Source: Strongylocentrotus purpuratus (taxonomy: Eukaryota > Echinodermata > Echinoidea > Camarodonta > Strongylocentrotidae). From it: DNA of 64,000 nucleotides. Made by a program: the position numbers and the translations under genes. Below are positions 24,722 to 35,619 of the stretch, in pieces. Where the stretch lies: NCBI RefSeq assembly GCF_000002235.5, contig NW_022145596.1, forward strand, positions 32,586,140-32,650,139. Reading direction: 5' to 3'. How positions within the stretch are numbered: position 1 is the first letter of the stretch; every line of letters begins with the position of its first letter. Under the pieces are notes generated by a model. That model had not been told where the DNA came from. It did not search any database and saw only the letters and a list, made by a program, of their open reading frames with translations.

Positions 24722-24839
24722 CTGCTCAGTAGCTTGCATCTGAATTTGTGATGACTCGATTCATTCTTGTTTTACCATTCAATCTCTCTGCATCCTCAGT
24801 ACAAAGGGTAGGATATCTCACTGTGGTTGAATGCAGGCT
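24722..24839 (-). other. Candidate 5' exon with GT-AG borders
   Basis: On the minus strand GTTTACAG precedes 24839 and GAGCAG|GTAAGA follows 24722, giving a 118-nt exon with good signals at both ends. No frame is open throughout; the best (from the first base) stays open for 38 codons and stops 4 nt before the donor. A downstream ATG gives Met-Gln-Ala-Thr-Glu-Gln and runs to the donor in phase 0. It therefore fits an untranslated or translation-initiating 5' exon. It lies between the CpG-rich exon candidate near 49.3 kb and that at 9.1 kb, all on the same strand. Confidence 0.33.
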
Positions 24840-25481
24840 CTGTAAACAAATGACAAAATACATTATAATAATTTAATAGATTTATAATGGATTAGTTTGA
24901 GCGGCACATACATGTTGTAACATGAACAAATATTCTATCATTTGACATACATTGTTTTGTGTTCTTTAAATCAGATGATCATTCAGTCAGTTAACTATCA
25001 ATTTCAAGGATTAATTTTGACATACAGGTACATGTAATCTGTTGTTCCTACTATTTTATATATCTTCTTTTCTCTACCGGTACTCAAAAGTATCAAGGTC
25101 TATTTACCCTCATTTTGTGAACATTAATTAGATGTACTGGTATTAATTTGCATGCTGGTTGCTGCAGCTCCATATTTGCTAAAGGTCTGGTAAGAGCAAT
25201 AAATACTGACATATTCACCTGTTCTACACATTTGTACATAATAGCAGTGAAGGGATGTTCCTTTGTCTACCATAGCAATTGTTGAGGGTAGAATGAGGAA
25301 CTGTATATTTTGTCAGCTTTCTTTGTCCGTCATGTTCATAGTGAGTAGTCAGGCGTAAATGCTCAAGCAGTAATTTAGTAATATATACCGGTAGGTTGTT
25401 TTGGGGGGAACAGATAGTTTATAGAAACAAAATTTCTTTTGGACATAATGATAATGGTGCATCTTTTTTGTTTGCTTTCAG

Positions 25482-25655
25482 ACGGAGATCTTAACAGGTG
25501 TTTCATGCTCAACATTGAATGGAGAAAGAGCCCTCTTGAGAACAACAGGTTCCGATCCTGTATCTTTTACTTGTGAATGTAGTGGAGCTTTTGCAGCAGG
25601 ACAGACTAGTAGATACTGTTACATACACTACTGGAGATGTCCTGTTATGGCTTAA
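25482..25655 (+). CDS. Terminal exon of an unknown small Cys-rich protein
   Basis: A textbook acceptor (TTTTTTGTTTGCTTTCAG) is followed by a frame open for 57 codons to TAA at 25653. The encoded tail holds SCSTLNGERALL, then FTCECSGAF and RYCYIHYWRCP, with five cysteines (C, CxC, C, C). This resembles the end of a secreted disulfide-bonded domain, but I cannot assign a family. Upstream exons were not identified with confidence. A plausible 3' UTR follows, with AATAAA at 26299-26304. The last 15 or so codons and the stop form the first unit of a 50-bp tandem array, so the repeat grew from the gene's own 3' coding end or the gene end was made from the repeat. Strand and phase are inferred from the acceptor. 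Confidence 0.42.
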   Translation, partial: TEILTGVSCSTLNGERALLRTTGSDPVSFTCECSGAFAAGQTSRYCYIHYWRCPVMA

Positions 25656-25890
25656 ACAAGTAAATACTAACTTACACTACTGAAGATGTCCCGTTATGGC
25701 TTAAACAAGTAATACGTTTACTTACACTACTGAAGATGTCCCGTTATGGCTTTAACAAGTAATACGTTTACTTACACTACTGAAGATGTCCCGTTATGGC
25801 TTTAACAAATAATACGTTTACTTACACTACTGAAGATGTCCCGTTATGGCTTTAACAAGTAAAAACTAACTTACGCTATTGAAGATATTA
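25611..25890. repeat. 50-bp tandem repeat, about 5.5 copies
   Basis: The landmark TGAAGATGTC recurs at 25681, 25731, 25781 and 25831 (period 50), with a diverged first unit at 25632. Each unit contains GTTATGGC, a run of A, then AAGTAA or a variant. The first unit encodes the C-terminus and stop of the preceding frame; the later units lie in the presumed 3' UTR. Confidence 0.9.
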
Positions 25891-26298
25891 TATATATGTG
25901 ACAACAATTTTAATGACGTTACAATATACGCCCCAAAAGAATAGTTGCCAATGTTTTAATGACACCTTGGTTTTAATGTATTTTTTCAATGCATCTTACT
26001 GTAATTTAATTTGGGATATGAACCATGAAAAATGTTATTGTTTATATGATTATTCTGTTCCTGATTAGAATTGCTCAAGGAGTTTATAGTATATTCCTGT
26101 AGTGCCATCAAAGTGCTTTAAATGAAAATTCCACCAAACATTGTTAAAATTGAGACTCCTTGAATTAGATTTGGGTGATGACCGGCAGCACCTTTGAGTT
26201 TTTAAGGTTAGATATGGTTTAGAAGCTTTAACATTGAATATTTCAATTTTATTCTAAATAGTTTCTTACTGTCTGGCATTTGGCAAATATAACAAATG

Positions 26299-26304
26299 AA
26301 TAAA
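26299..26304 (+). terminator. Possible poly(A) signal
   Basis: This is a canonical AATAAA about 640 bp downstream of the stop at 25653. It is plausible as the polyadenylation signal of the plus-strand exon, but such hexamers are frequent in AT-rich DNA. Confidence 0.25.
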
Positions 26305-26399
26305 ACTGACTTATCAATATAATGTTAATATTGATATTGTGTCTAATGATAACAAATAAAACTAGACATATAATACTTGTTTAAATATTTTGAGCCAGC

Positions 26400-26558
26400 T
26401 TACAAGAATGCCATTGCTTTTAAAAGTAGCCCATGGCTTTTGTCTCTCCTAACCACATGTCCATACCATCTCAATCTAGCCATCCATGTCTCCTGTGACT
26501 TCCTACAGATACGGTAGGAGATCATTCTCATTTCAGCCTGTTCCAACACTAGATGACT
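26400..26558 (-). pseudogene. LINE (non-LTR retrotransposon) C-terminal fragment
   Basis: The minus-strand frame is open for 52 codons and ends at a TAA. It contains LEQAEMRMI followed by RLRWYGHVVRRDK. The RLRWYGHV motif is a hallmark of the region after the reverse-transcriptase domain of RTE-like and related non-LTR retrotransposons. The upstream end is closed by an in-frame stop at 26561-26559, so this is a short decayed remnant. Codons from EMRM to RRD keep the family pattern without interruption. Confidence 0.65.
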
Positions 26559-26569
26559 TCATTGCTCTA

Positions 26570-27500
26570 TACGAAACATCAAGCACTCAAGTCACTAAGA
26601 GCAACACAATGAATACTGACATTTACAGCTTTAAAGCTTTGGTCTTGCACTCATTGGAGTAAATAGATGACTTCTAGGAAATGTTTAAAGATAAACTAAT
26701 GAAATCCTTGCACACTACTTCATGAATGCATTCAGTTGAAATTCAATCCTCAAAAGATTAAACTGAATAAGAATCTCTATTGAAGACTTGAAGATCATAA
26801 AAATGATAAATGATACGGTGTTTTGTGATAAGTCGGTCATGCCAGTTAGCTTAGACTCAATGAGCAGATTGAAAGCATTATTCAAATCTTTAAAAACCCT
26901 TATATCTAATAACCCGTAACACAATGTTTAGATAGAAAATGACTGAGAATGAACATCAGTAAGTTCATAATGTGTTACTGTCATGCTACTCTCTACCACT
27001 TCCTTAAATCACGGCCCAAGTCCCAATACTAATTGTTCAGTGACAGATGATATTCATATACATTTAAATTAAGGCGTAGAAAACTATATCTCTTAAAGGA
27101 AAAATAAAGTGATGGCAAAAAATTCTTTCTCTATTCAATACTTGTTTACTTGCTCATCAAAGAATCTGTTGATTTTATTTTAGTGTGCATTCTAATATGA
27201 CAAGATATGACCAGCATAATTTGTTAGTTAATCATTTGCTACATGAATGATAACCACAAGGATTTATGTTGATATTCATTGTTGTTTTTTGTTTGTTTTT
27301 CATGTTGTTGTTCCAAAGACTACGTCAGAAAATAATTGATCAAATAGCATGCAAGAATCTACAACGGCAATTTCTTATATCTTCCTAACAAACTATGTAT
27401 TTGTAAATCGCATTTTATCTTTAAAATGTAAAATCTAACATTGTTTTTTTTTATATTTCAAACAATTCATACATGAATGACTTATCCTAGCCAATTTCTT
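26570..27500. other. AT-rich DNA, no gene seen
   Basis: Nothing supportable is visible. The minus-strand frame at 26715-26924 has no features. Confidence 0.4.
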
Positions 27501-27502
27501 TA

Positions 27503-27920
27503 TCTATACCTCCTACGATTGACTATCTCATCTATACCTCCTACGATTGACTATCTCATCTATACCTCCTACGATTGACTATCTCATCTATACCTCCTAC
27601 GATTGACTATCATACCTCCTTAGATTGACTATTTCAACTATACCTCCTTAGATTTACTATTACATCTATACCTCCTACAATTGACAATCTCATCTATACC
27701 TCCTTAGATTGACTATTTCAACTATACCTCCTTAGATTTACTATTACATCTATACCTCCTACGATTGACTATTTCATCTATACCTCCTACGATTGACTAT
27801 TACAACTATACCTCCTACGATTCACTATCTCATCTATACCTCCTACGATTGACTATTTCACCTATACCTCCTATGATTGACTATTTGATCTATACCTCCT
27901 ACGATTCACTATTTCAACAT
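27503..27920. repeat. 28-bp minisatellite, about 15 copies
   Basis: The unit is CTATACCTCCTACGATTGAC followed by TATCTCAT or TATTTCAA-type ends. The first three units are nearly identical; later ones vary (TACGATT to TTAGATT) and one is shortened. It lies only about 85 bp upstream of the 41-bp array. Tyr/Ser/Ile-rich frames across it are translations of the repeat. Confidence 0.92.
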
Positions 27921-28005
27921 GTTATCATCATCCCAGGAAGAGAGAGATAACCTATTGATCTCACACTCATCTCCTCTTCCATCCTGTTCACATGGCCAGT
28001 CACTA

Positions 28006-31000
28006 AACAACATACTCTACAAACCTGTCCCATACAACATACCGAGCACAACATACTCTACAACCCTGTCTCATACAACATACCAAGCACAACATACTCT
28101 ACAACCCTGTCCCATACAACATACCGAGCACAACATACCGAGCACAACATACTCTACAACCCTGTCCCATACAACATACCGAGCACAACATACTCTACAA
28201 CCCTGTCCCATACAACATACCGAGCACAACATACTCTACAACCCTGTCCCATACAACATACCGAGCACAACATACCGAGCACAACATACTCTACAACCCT
28301 GTCCCATACAACATAACGAGAACAACATACTCTACAACCCTGTCCCATACAACATACCGAGCACAACATACTCTACAACCCTGTCCCATACAACATACCG
28401 AGCACAACATACTCTACAACCCTGTCCCATACAACATACCGAGCACAACATACTCTACAACCCTGTCCCATACAACATAACGAGAACAACATACTCTACA
28501 ACCCTGTCCCATACAACATAACGAGAACAACATACTCTACAACCCTGTCCCATACAACATACCGAGCACAACATACTCTACAACCCTGTCTCATACAACA
28601 TACCGAGCACAACATACTCTACAACCCTGTCCCATACAACATACCGAGCACAACATACTCTACAACCCTGTCCCATACAACATACCGAGCACAACATACT
28701 CTACAACCCTGTCCCATACAACATACCGAGCACAACGTACTCTACAACCCTGTCCCATACAACATACCGAGCACAACATACTCTACAACCCTGTCTCATA
28801 CAACATACCGAGCACAACATACTCTACAACCCTGTCCCATACAACATACCGAGCACAACATACTCTACAACCCTGTCCCATACAACATACCGAGCACAAC
28901 ATACTCTACAACCCTGTCCCATACAACATACCGAGCACAACGTACTCTACAACCCTGTCCCATACAACATACCGAGCACAACATACTCTACAACCCTGTC
29001 TCATACAACATACCGAGCACAACATACTCTACAACCCTGTCCCATACAACATAACGAGAACAACATACTCTACAACCCTGTCCCATACAACATACCGAGC
29101 ACAACATACTCTACAACCCTGTCTCATACAACATACCGAGCACAACATACTCTACAACCCTGTCCCATACAACATACCGAGCACAACATACTCTACAACC
29201 CTGTCTCATACAACATACCGAGCACAACATACTCTACAACCCTGTCCCATACAACATACGAGAACAACATACTCTACAACCCTGTCCCATACAACATACC
29301 GAGCACAACATACTCTACAACCCTGTCTCATACAACATACCGAGCACAAAATACTCTACAACCCTGTCCCATACAACATACCGAGCACAACATACTCTAC
29401 AACCCTGTCCCATACAACATAACGAGAACAACATACTCTACAACCCTGTCCCATACAACATAACGAGAACAACATACTCTACAACCCTGTCCCATACAAC
29501 ATACCGAGCACAACATACTCTACAACCCTGTCTCATACAACATACCGAGCACAACATACTCTACAACCCTGTCCCATACAACATACCGAGCACAACATAC
29601 TCTACAACCCTGTCCCATACAACATACCGAGCACAACATACTCTACAACCCTGTCCCATACAACATACCGAGCACAACATACTCTACAACCCTGTCCCAT
29701 ACAACATACCGAGCACAACATACTCTACAACCCTGTCTCATACAACATACCGAGCACAACATACTCTACAACCCTGTCCCATACAACATAACGAGAACAA
29801 CATACTCTACAACCCTGTCCCATACAACATACCGAGCACAACATACTCTACAACCCTGTCTCATACAACATACCGAGCACAACATACTCTACAACCCTGT
29901 CCCATACAACATACCGAGCACAACATACTCTACAACCCTGTCCCATACAACATAACGAGAACAACATACTCTACAACCCTGTCCCATACAACATACCGAG
30001 CACAACATACTCTACAACCCTGTCTCATACAACATACCGAGCACAACATACTCTACAACCCTGTCCCATACAACATACCAAGCACAACATACTCTACAAC
30101 CCTGTCACATACAACATACCGAGCACAACATACTCTACAACCCTGTCCCATACAACATACCGAGCACAACATACTCTACAACCCTGTCCCATACAACATA
30201 CCGAGCACAACATACTCTACTACCCTGTCCCATACAACATACCGAGCACAACATACTCTACAACCCTGTCCCATACAACATACCGAGCACAACATACTCT
30301 ACAACCCTGTCCCATACAACATACCGAGCACAACATACTCTACAACCCTGTCCCATACAACATACCGGGTACAACATACTCTACAACCCTGTCCCATACA
30401 ACATACCGGGTACAACATACTCTACAACCCTGTCCCATACAACATACCGGGTACAACATACTCTACAACCCTGTCCCATACAACATACCGAGCACAACAT
30501 ACTCTACAACCCTGTCCCATACAACATACCGGGTACAACATACTCTACAACCCTGTCTCATACAACATACCGAGCACAACATACTCTACAACCCTGTCTC
30601 ATACAACATACCGAGCACAACATACTCTACAACCCTGTCCCATACAACATACCGAGCACAACATACTCTACAACCCTGTCCCATACAACATACCGAGCAC
30701 AACATACTCTACAACCCTGTCCCATACAACATACCGAGCACAACATACTCTACAACCCTGTCCCATACAACATACCGAGCACAACATACTCTACAACCCT
30801 GTCCCATACAACATACCGAGCACAACATACTCTACAACCCTGTCCCATACAACATACCGAGCACAACATACTCTACAACCCTGTCCCATACAACATACCG
30901 AGCACAACATACTCTACAACCCTGTCCCATACAACATACCGAGCACAACATACTCTACAACCCTGTCCCATACAACATACCGAGCACAACATACTCTACA

Positions 31001-32186
31001 ACCCTGTCCCATACAACATACCGAGCACAACATACTCTACAACCCTGTCCCATACAACATACCGAGCACAACATACTCTACAACCCTGTCCCATACAACA
31101 TACCGAGCACAACATACTCTACAACCCTGTCCCATACAACATAACGAGAACAACATACTCTACAACCCTGTCCCATTAAACATACCGAGCACAACATACT
31201 CTACAACCCTGTCCCATACAACATACCGAGCACAACATACTCTACAACCCTGTCCCATACATCATACCGAGCACAACATACTCTACAACCCTGTCCCATA
31301 CAACATACCGAGCACAACATACTCTACAACCCTGTCCCATACAACATACCGAGCACAACATACTCTACAACCCTGTCCCATACAACATACCGAGCACAAC
31401 ATACTCTACAACCCTGTCCCATACAACATAACGAGAACACCATACTCTACAACCCTGTCCCATACAACATACCGAGCACAACATACTCTACAACCCTGTC
31501 CCATACAACATACCGAGCACAACATACTCTACAACCCTGTCCCATACAACATACCGAGCACAACATACTCTACAACCCTGTCCCATACAACATACCGAGC
31601 ACAACATACTCTACAACCCTGTCTCATACAACATAACGAGCACAACATACTCTACAACCCTGTCCCATACAACATACCGAGCACAACATACTCTACAACC
31701 CTGTCCCATACAACATACCGAGCACAACATACTCTACAACCCTGTCTCATACAACATACCGAGCACAACATACTCTACAACCCTGTCTCATACAACATAC
31801 CGAGCACAACATACTCTACAACCCTGTCCCATACAACATACCGAGCACAACATACTCTACAACCCTGTCTCATACAACATACCGAGCACAACATACTCTA
31901 CAACCCTGTCTCATACAACATACCGAGTACAACATACTCTACAACCCTGTCCCATACAACATAACGAGAACAACATACTCTACAACCCTGTCTCATACAA
32001 CATACCGAGCACAACATACTCTACAACCCTGTCCCATACAACATAACGAGAACAACGTACTCTACAACCCTGTCTCATACAACATACCGAGCACAACATA
32101 CTCTACAACCCTGTCCCATACAACATAACGAGAACAACACAACATACCAGGCACAACATACTAGGCACAATGTACTGGGCACAACG
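28006..32186. repeat. 41-bp minisatellite, about 100 copies
   Basis: The unit can be written as three modules: ACAACATACCGAGC (14), ACAACATACTCTAC (14) and AACCCTGTCCCAT (13). Most copies are exactly 41 bp. Occasional 55-bp units near 28120-28290 carry an extra first module. Recurrent variants are ACGAGAAC for CCGAGCAC, CTCAT for CCCAT, CCGGGTAC in a cluster near 30360-30530, and CGTAC for CATAC. The right edge dissolves into plain 14-mers (32130-32186). Because 41 is not divisible by three, the array reads in all frames; the 200-codon frame at its left is not a gene. Confidence 0.97.
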
Positions 32187-32645
32187 TAGTGTGAAAAATA
32201 TGAATAACTATCTACATTCTACACTTTAAAAATAAAATGTTAAATGTAGATTAATACTTTGTACATGCTAGATCCAATATTATGATGTTGAATCTAGCAT
32301 GTTACTTAAAAGTGTTAATCAGAGATTTTTAAAAAGTAATCACTCCTCTGCCCTTTTCAATGGTGATCTAACATTTTAGTGTTTAGAGTGTACATGAATT
32401 TTGTCTGACTTCTGAGTTCTGGAACGGGTCATATGTTGTTGGCAATGTGAAGCAGCTTAGTTGTAAAATCAAGGAGTTACCATCACTCTATCTATCTTGA
32501 ATGCATTCTATTTATTGCAAGGGGAAGTACACACGATCTCTTGGTATATCCTCTCAGGAAACACTGACATGTATGTGACTGATGGTGAAACCAAGTTCAT
32601 CCTAATAATTCCTTGGTGAAACATATAGTGGTTTGGATCTCATAG
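32187..32645. other. AT-rich DNA, no gene seen
   Basis: Flank of the minisatellite. A short imperfect inverted pair (GATCCAATATTATGAT and GTTGAATCTAGCATG) around 32270-32300 is the only structure noticed. Confidence 0.35.
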
Positions 32646-33003
32646 CGTGTTCAGACTACGGGAAATTATACGAAACTTGTATAAAGAAATGTTGTATATA
32701 AAGAAACATTGTATGAAAAAGAAACTGATTTGACACGGTCAGTTGACATGACAGCCAGCCAATCATGAGTGCATGGTCACGCTTAACCCCGCCCAGTAAT
32801 ACGATTTTCGTACAATTTGAAGTTTAGAGTGGGATGCTGATGCTTTATTGAGTTTTCTTTAATATGATGCCCAAATATTCAAGCTTTTCGTTAAAGAACG
32901 TTTCATTATTTGTTCACGTTTCTTTATAAGATGCTCAGATTTTGTTCAAAATTTGAATTACTTATCGTACAGCTATACAATGAATTTTGGTAGTCTAAAC
33001 GCA
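32646..33003. mobile_element. Family F inverted-repeat element, copy b
   Basis: The left end is GCGTGTTCAGACTAC and the right end, inverted, is CTGCGTTTAGACTACC. TA lies outside both ends. The interior shares TATAAAGAAA, a CCAATCATGA block and CCCCGCCCAGTAATACG with the reverse complement of the copy at 35808. There is no coding frame, so it is a non-autonomous DNA element, possibly with TA target duplications. Confidence 0.65.
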
Positions 33004-33363
33004 GTATTAATAGTTCGTCTTCAAGGTGTGACTAAGCCTGTAATCCTAGCTCATACAAGTCTCTAAGATAGGAGAGAAAACACCAGGAGATATCAAACAA
33101 ATGATTGATCCATCATCAAGGCTTTGTCTGGAATGAACAATTGCAAAAATTATAAAATATGACATATGAATACAATGAGTTATATGTTCTGCCATCTCTA
33201 ACACATGTACATGCATACATGTATATCTTAATGTCTGCCTTATATCTTTTTCTATCTCTCTCACAACAAAATGATTATATTTCACACGCCTCATTGGATT
33301 CACCTTACGTTTCATCTAGTAATACATGTAAGAGTGAAAATAAGTTTTTCATACATTAGTCTA

Positions 33364-33708
33364 ACCCCACGTCCAGGCTAACAGAATTAATTGTATTACA
33401 ATAATTGTAGAGCTACTGAACAGTGTATACAGTAATAATCCAATAACTTTTTTTCCTTGTCTGAACAACATATAAAGAAACGTCATAAAACAAAATGCAC
33501 GTTTGAGCATCATTTCAAATGAAATATTGATAAAGAATTAAGGTCACATTCTAATTGTCTGAACGTGGTACAGTATCATATAACTGGGCATGGTTTATCA
33601 TCTGTGCACACTGATGATTTAAAAACTGTCATGTTGATTTACCTCTTCAAAATGAGTTACTTTATTCAAATTTCAAGGTAATTTTCTGTAGTCTGAACAA
33701 ACTATAAC
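33364..33708. mobile_element. Family F inverted-repeat element, copy c
   Basis: It shares GTCCAGGCTAACAGAAT at the left, ATGCACGTTTGAGCATCATT inside, and AACTGGGCATGG with the copy at 35808, and ends GTAGTCTGAACAAAC. It lies about 360 bp from copy b in the opposite orientation. Confidence 0.6.
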
Positions 33709-34459
33709 ATAAATAATTCTGATACTACACTGTATTTACAACCGTGTGAGCACATCTGATCAGTATCATCAGTTATATCTTCTCCCTATTATTAAGAGCA
33801 GTATGAAATGTTATCAGGTTGAGTCACTAGTTGTTAAAGCTCAGCATCAAGAAATATTAAAGTTTTAATGTGACTGAACTTTGGTTATATGACTAAATAT
33901 AAGATATCATTCTCTTCTTATCTGCACATTCTATTGATCATTAATTCAAGTGAAACAAATTACAACCCAACTTCCCAAGCACCTGTGTTTGCATTTGTTT
34001 AGCATAACATTTCCAGTATCAAAGTGTATGTTACACATAGACAGTGCTAAGATACAAATGATAATGCTATTGTGTAGGTCTATAATTATCACTGTCTATG
34101 CAAGAGACTCTTCAGCTTGTACGGGGAGGTTCATGGAAGTAGGGTGAAGTGGATTCTGGGTAATTAAAACATTTCCTGATTACCCCACGCCCCTGCTTTA
34201 CGAAGCTCTCAAATTAATTACCAGGAAACTTCTTTCAAGACAAGACGGTAAATTCATAGCAGTAACAAATAGATAAGATAGATGGCTTTTCTAAGTGCTT
34301 GCGGATCATTTAATCATATCAATAAAAAACTTGATCAAAAAGATGTAAATGCAAAGTGTTCACTTCCAAAGACCTTTATCTACATGTAGGTCAAAGGCAT
34401 CAAGTTCAGTTGATATTTCCAAGTCATGCTACACATTAACGTGTTAAAGTCACTTTTTA
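33709..34459. other. AT-rich DNA, no gene seen
   Basis: This lies between two repeat clusters; nothing supportable was found. Confidence 0.35.
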
Positions 34460-34925
34460 AAACTTCTGTCTGGAGCCAGAAAGGCATTTACCCCAGGGGG
34501 TTCACGATCATACACAAATGCTACCCAACCGTGTCCATCAACATCTGAAATGGACCCTAATGGCGTATATCGCACCTTTTCTGAAATAACCCTTTTTAAA
34601 GAAAACATTGAAATCTGTGATCCTGAAAAGGTATCCTTTTGGGTTTTTTCTTGTGCGATCAGTGCTTGAAAAACACCCCCTTTTTAAGGAAAACGTAGAC
34701 GACGCCGAACCTGAGAATCTGAAAAGGTTCCCTTTTTTTGGTTTTGGTACGATCAGTGCTTGAAAAAGACCCTTTTTTAAGGAAAAAGTCGACGCCGCCG
34801 TATAGCTGAAAAAGACACCCTTTTGCCGCTTTTTCTGGACGCGGGTGCGTAGCCAGTCATGTTGGGCGTGATCCCCCCCCCCCCCTGGGGCATTTACTCA
34901 TTCAATCAATACCCTTCTGGCTCTG
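34460..34925. repeat. Element with ~94-bp internal tandem units and inverted ends
   Basis: GAGCCAGAAAGGCATTTACC followed by CCAGGGGG at the left pairs with a CCTGGGGCATTTAC and CTTCTGGCTC segment at the right (34876-34926), with an insertion in one arm. Between them two or three related units carry CGATCAGTGCTTGAAAAA at 34656 and 34750 and ACCCTTTTT..AAGGAAAA blocks. A run of Cs precedes the right arm. It is a non-coding dispersed repeat of unknown class. Confidence 0.5.
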
Positions 34926-34974
34926 AACAAATGAAATCTACATATCTTTTCTACCTTTCTGACTTTTTCAAACA

Positions 34975-35220
34975 TTAATAATAACAATATTTATTATTTA
35001 GGAGCGCTAAAAACAAAAAGTACCGTTTACAAAATGACAGACTGTGAAGAGACGCATGAAGCAAGTAATAATAGTTAAATTACTATTATTACTGAGGGAA
35101 GAAGTATGTTTTAAGGGATCTTTGGAAAGAGGCAAGACGGATTAATTCTTTGATGGAAAGGGGGATATTGTTCTACATCTTCAAAGCAGCCACTGTGAAA
35201 CATTTTTCAGTAGATGGGAA
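34975..35220. repeat. Dispersed repeat related to 15181-15450
   Basis: An AATAATAACAATATTTATT start, an AGGAGCGCTAAAA motif and the segment around GGGGGATATTGTTCTACATC, then TTCAAAGCAG, align loosely with the copy near 15.2-15.45 kb. It is old and non-coding. Confidence 0.35.
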
Positions 35221-35378
35221 TCTGTAACTGGAAATATTTTAACTTTACATAGTTTATATATAAGAATTTTTTTTAAATTTGCTTTCACCCTAAATCACAA
35301 TAAAAGCAAAGTTTGGAGAAAAGATTATAAACAGACCTTAGTATACACACCAAACATAGGCTATAATTTTAGAAACCT

Positions 35379-35619
35379 GGGCCCATGTTCATAAAACCAT
35401 GCATACTAAGCCTACTGTACATTGTACATACCATAATATTGTCCCCGGTCTCCCCTAAGGATCTAAACCACTGGCTATACGACAGGGGCGGATCCAGCCG
35501 GTGGTGAGGGAGGGGAGCCCAAGGTACTAAGCTTGTTGTCAACTAATTCCATAGGCTATAGTGAATGTAGTAAATAACTAGGCTTACCAGTAGTAAGGTT
35601 TTATGAAGAATATGAGCCC
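35379..35619. mobile_element. 241-bp inverted-repeat element, family I
   Basis: The ends read GGGCCCATGTTCATAAAACC and, inverted, GGGCTCATATTCTTCATAAAACC. The interior includes a GGGGCGGATCCAGCCGG patch. No frame is present. The outer motif differs from family H at 63415 but follows the same GGGCCC plus TATAAA/CATAAA pattern. Confidence 0.6.

Noticed and set aside
25611..25890. CRISPR-like 50-bp repeats
   Set aside because: Contiguous identical units without spacers; an ordinary tandem repeat.
27919..28521. 200-codon frame at the left of the 41-bp array
   Set aside because: It is a translation of the tandem repeat through all three phases (41-residue periodicity). Many downstream units lack the frame and it starts in unrelated sequence.
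28006..32186. CRISPR-like array
   Set aside because: Units are head-to-tail with no unique spacers, and the DNA is clearly animal.
33046..33315. 89-codon minus-strand frame
   Set aside because: Lies between two family F elements, without domain or splice support.
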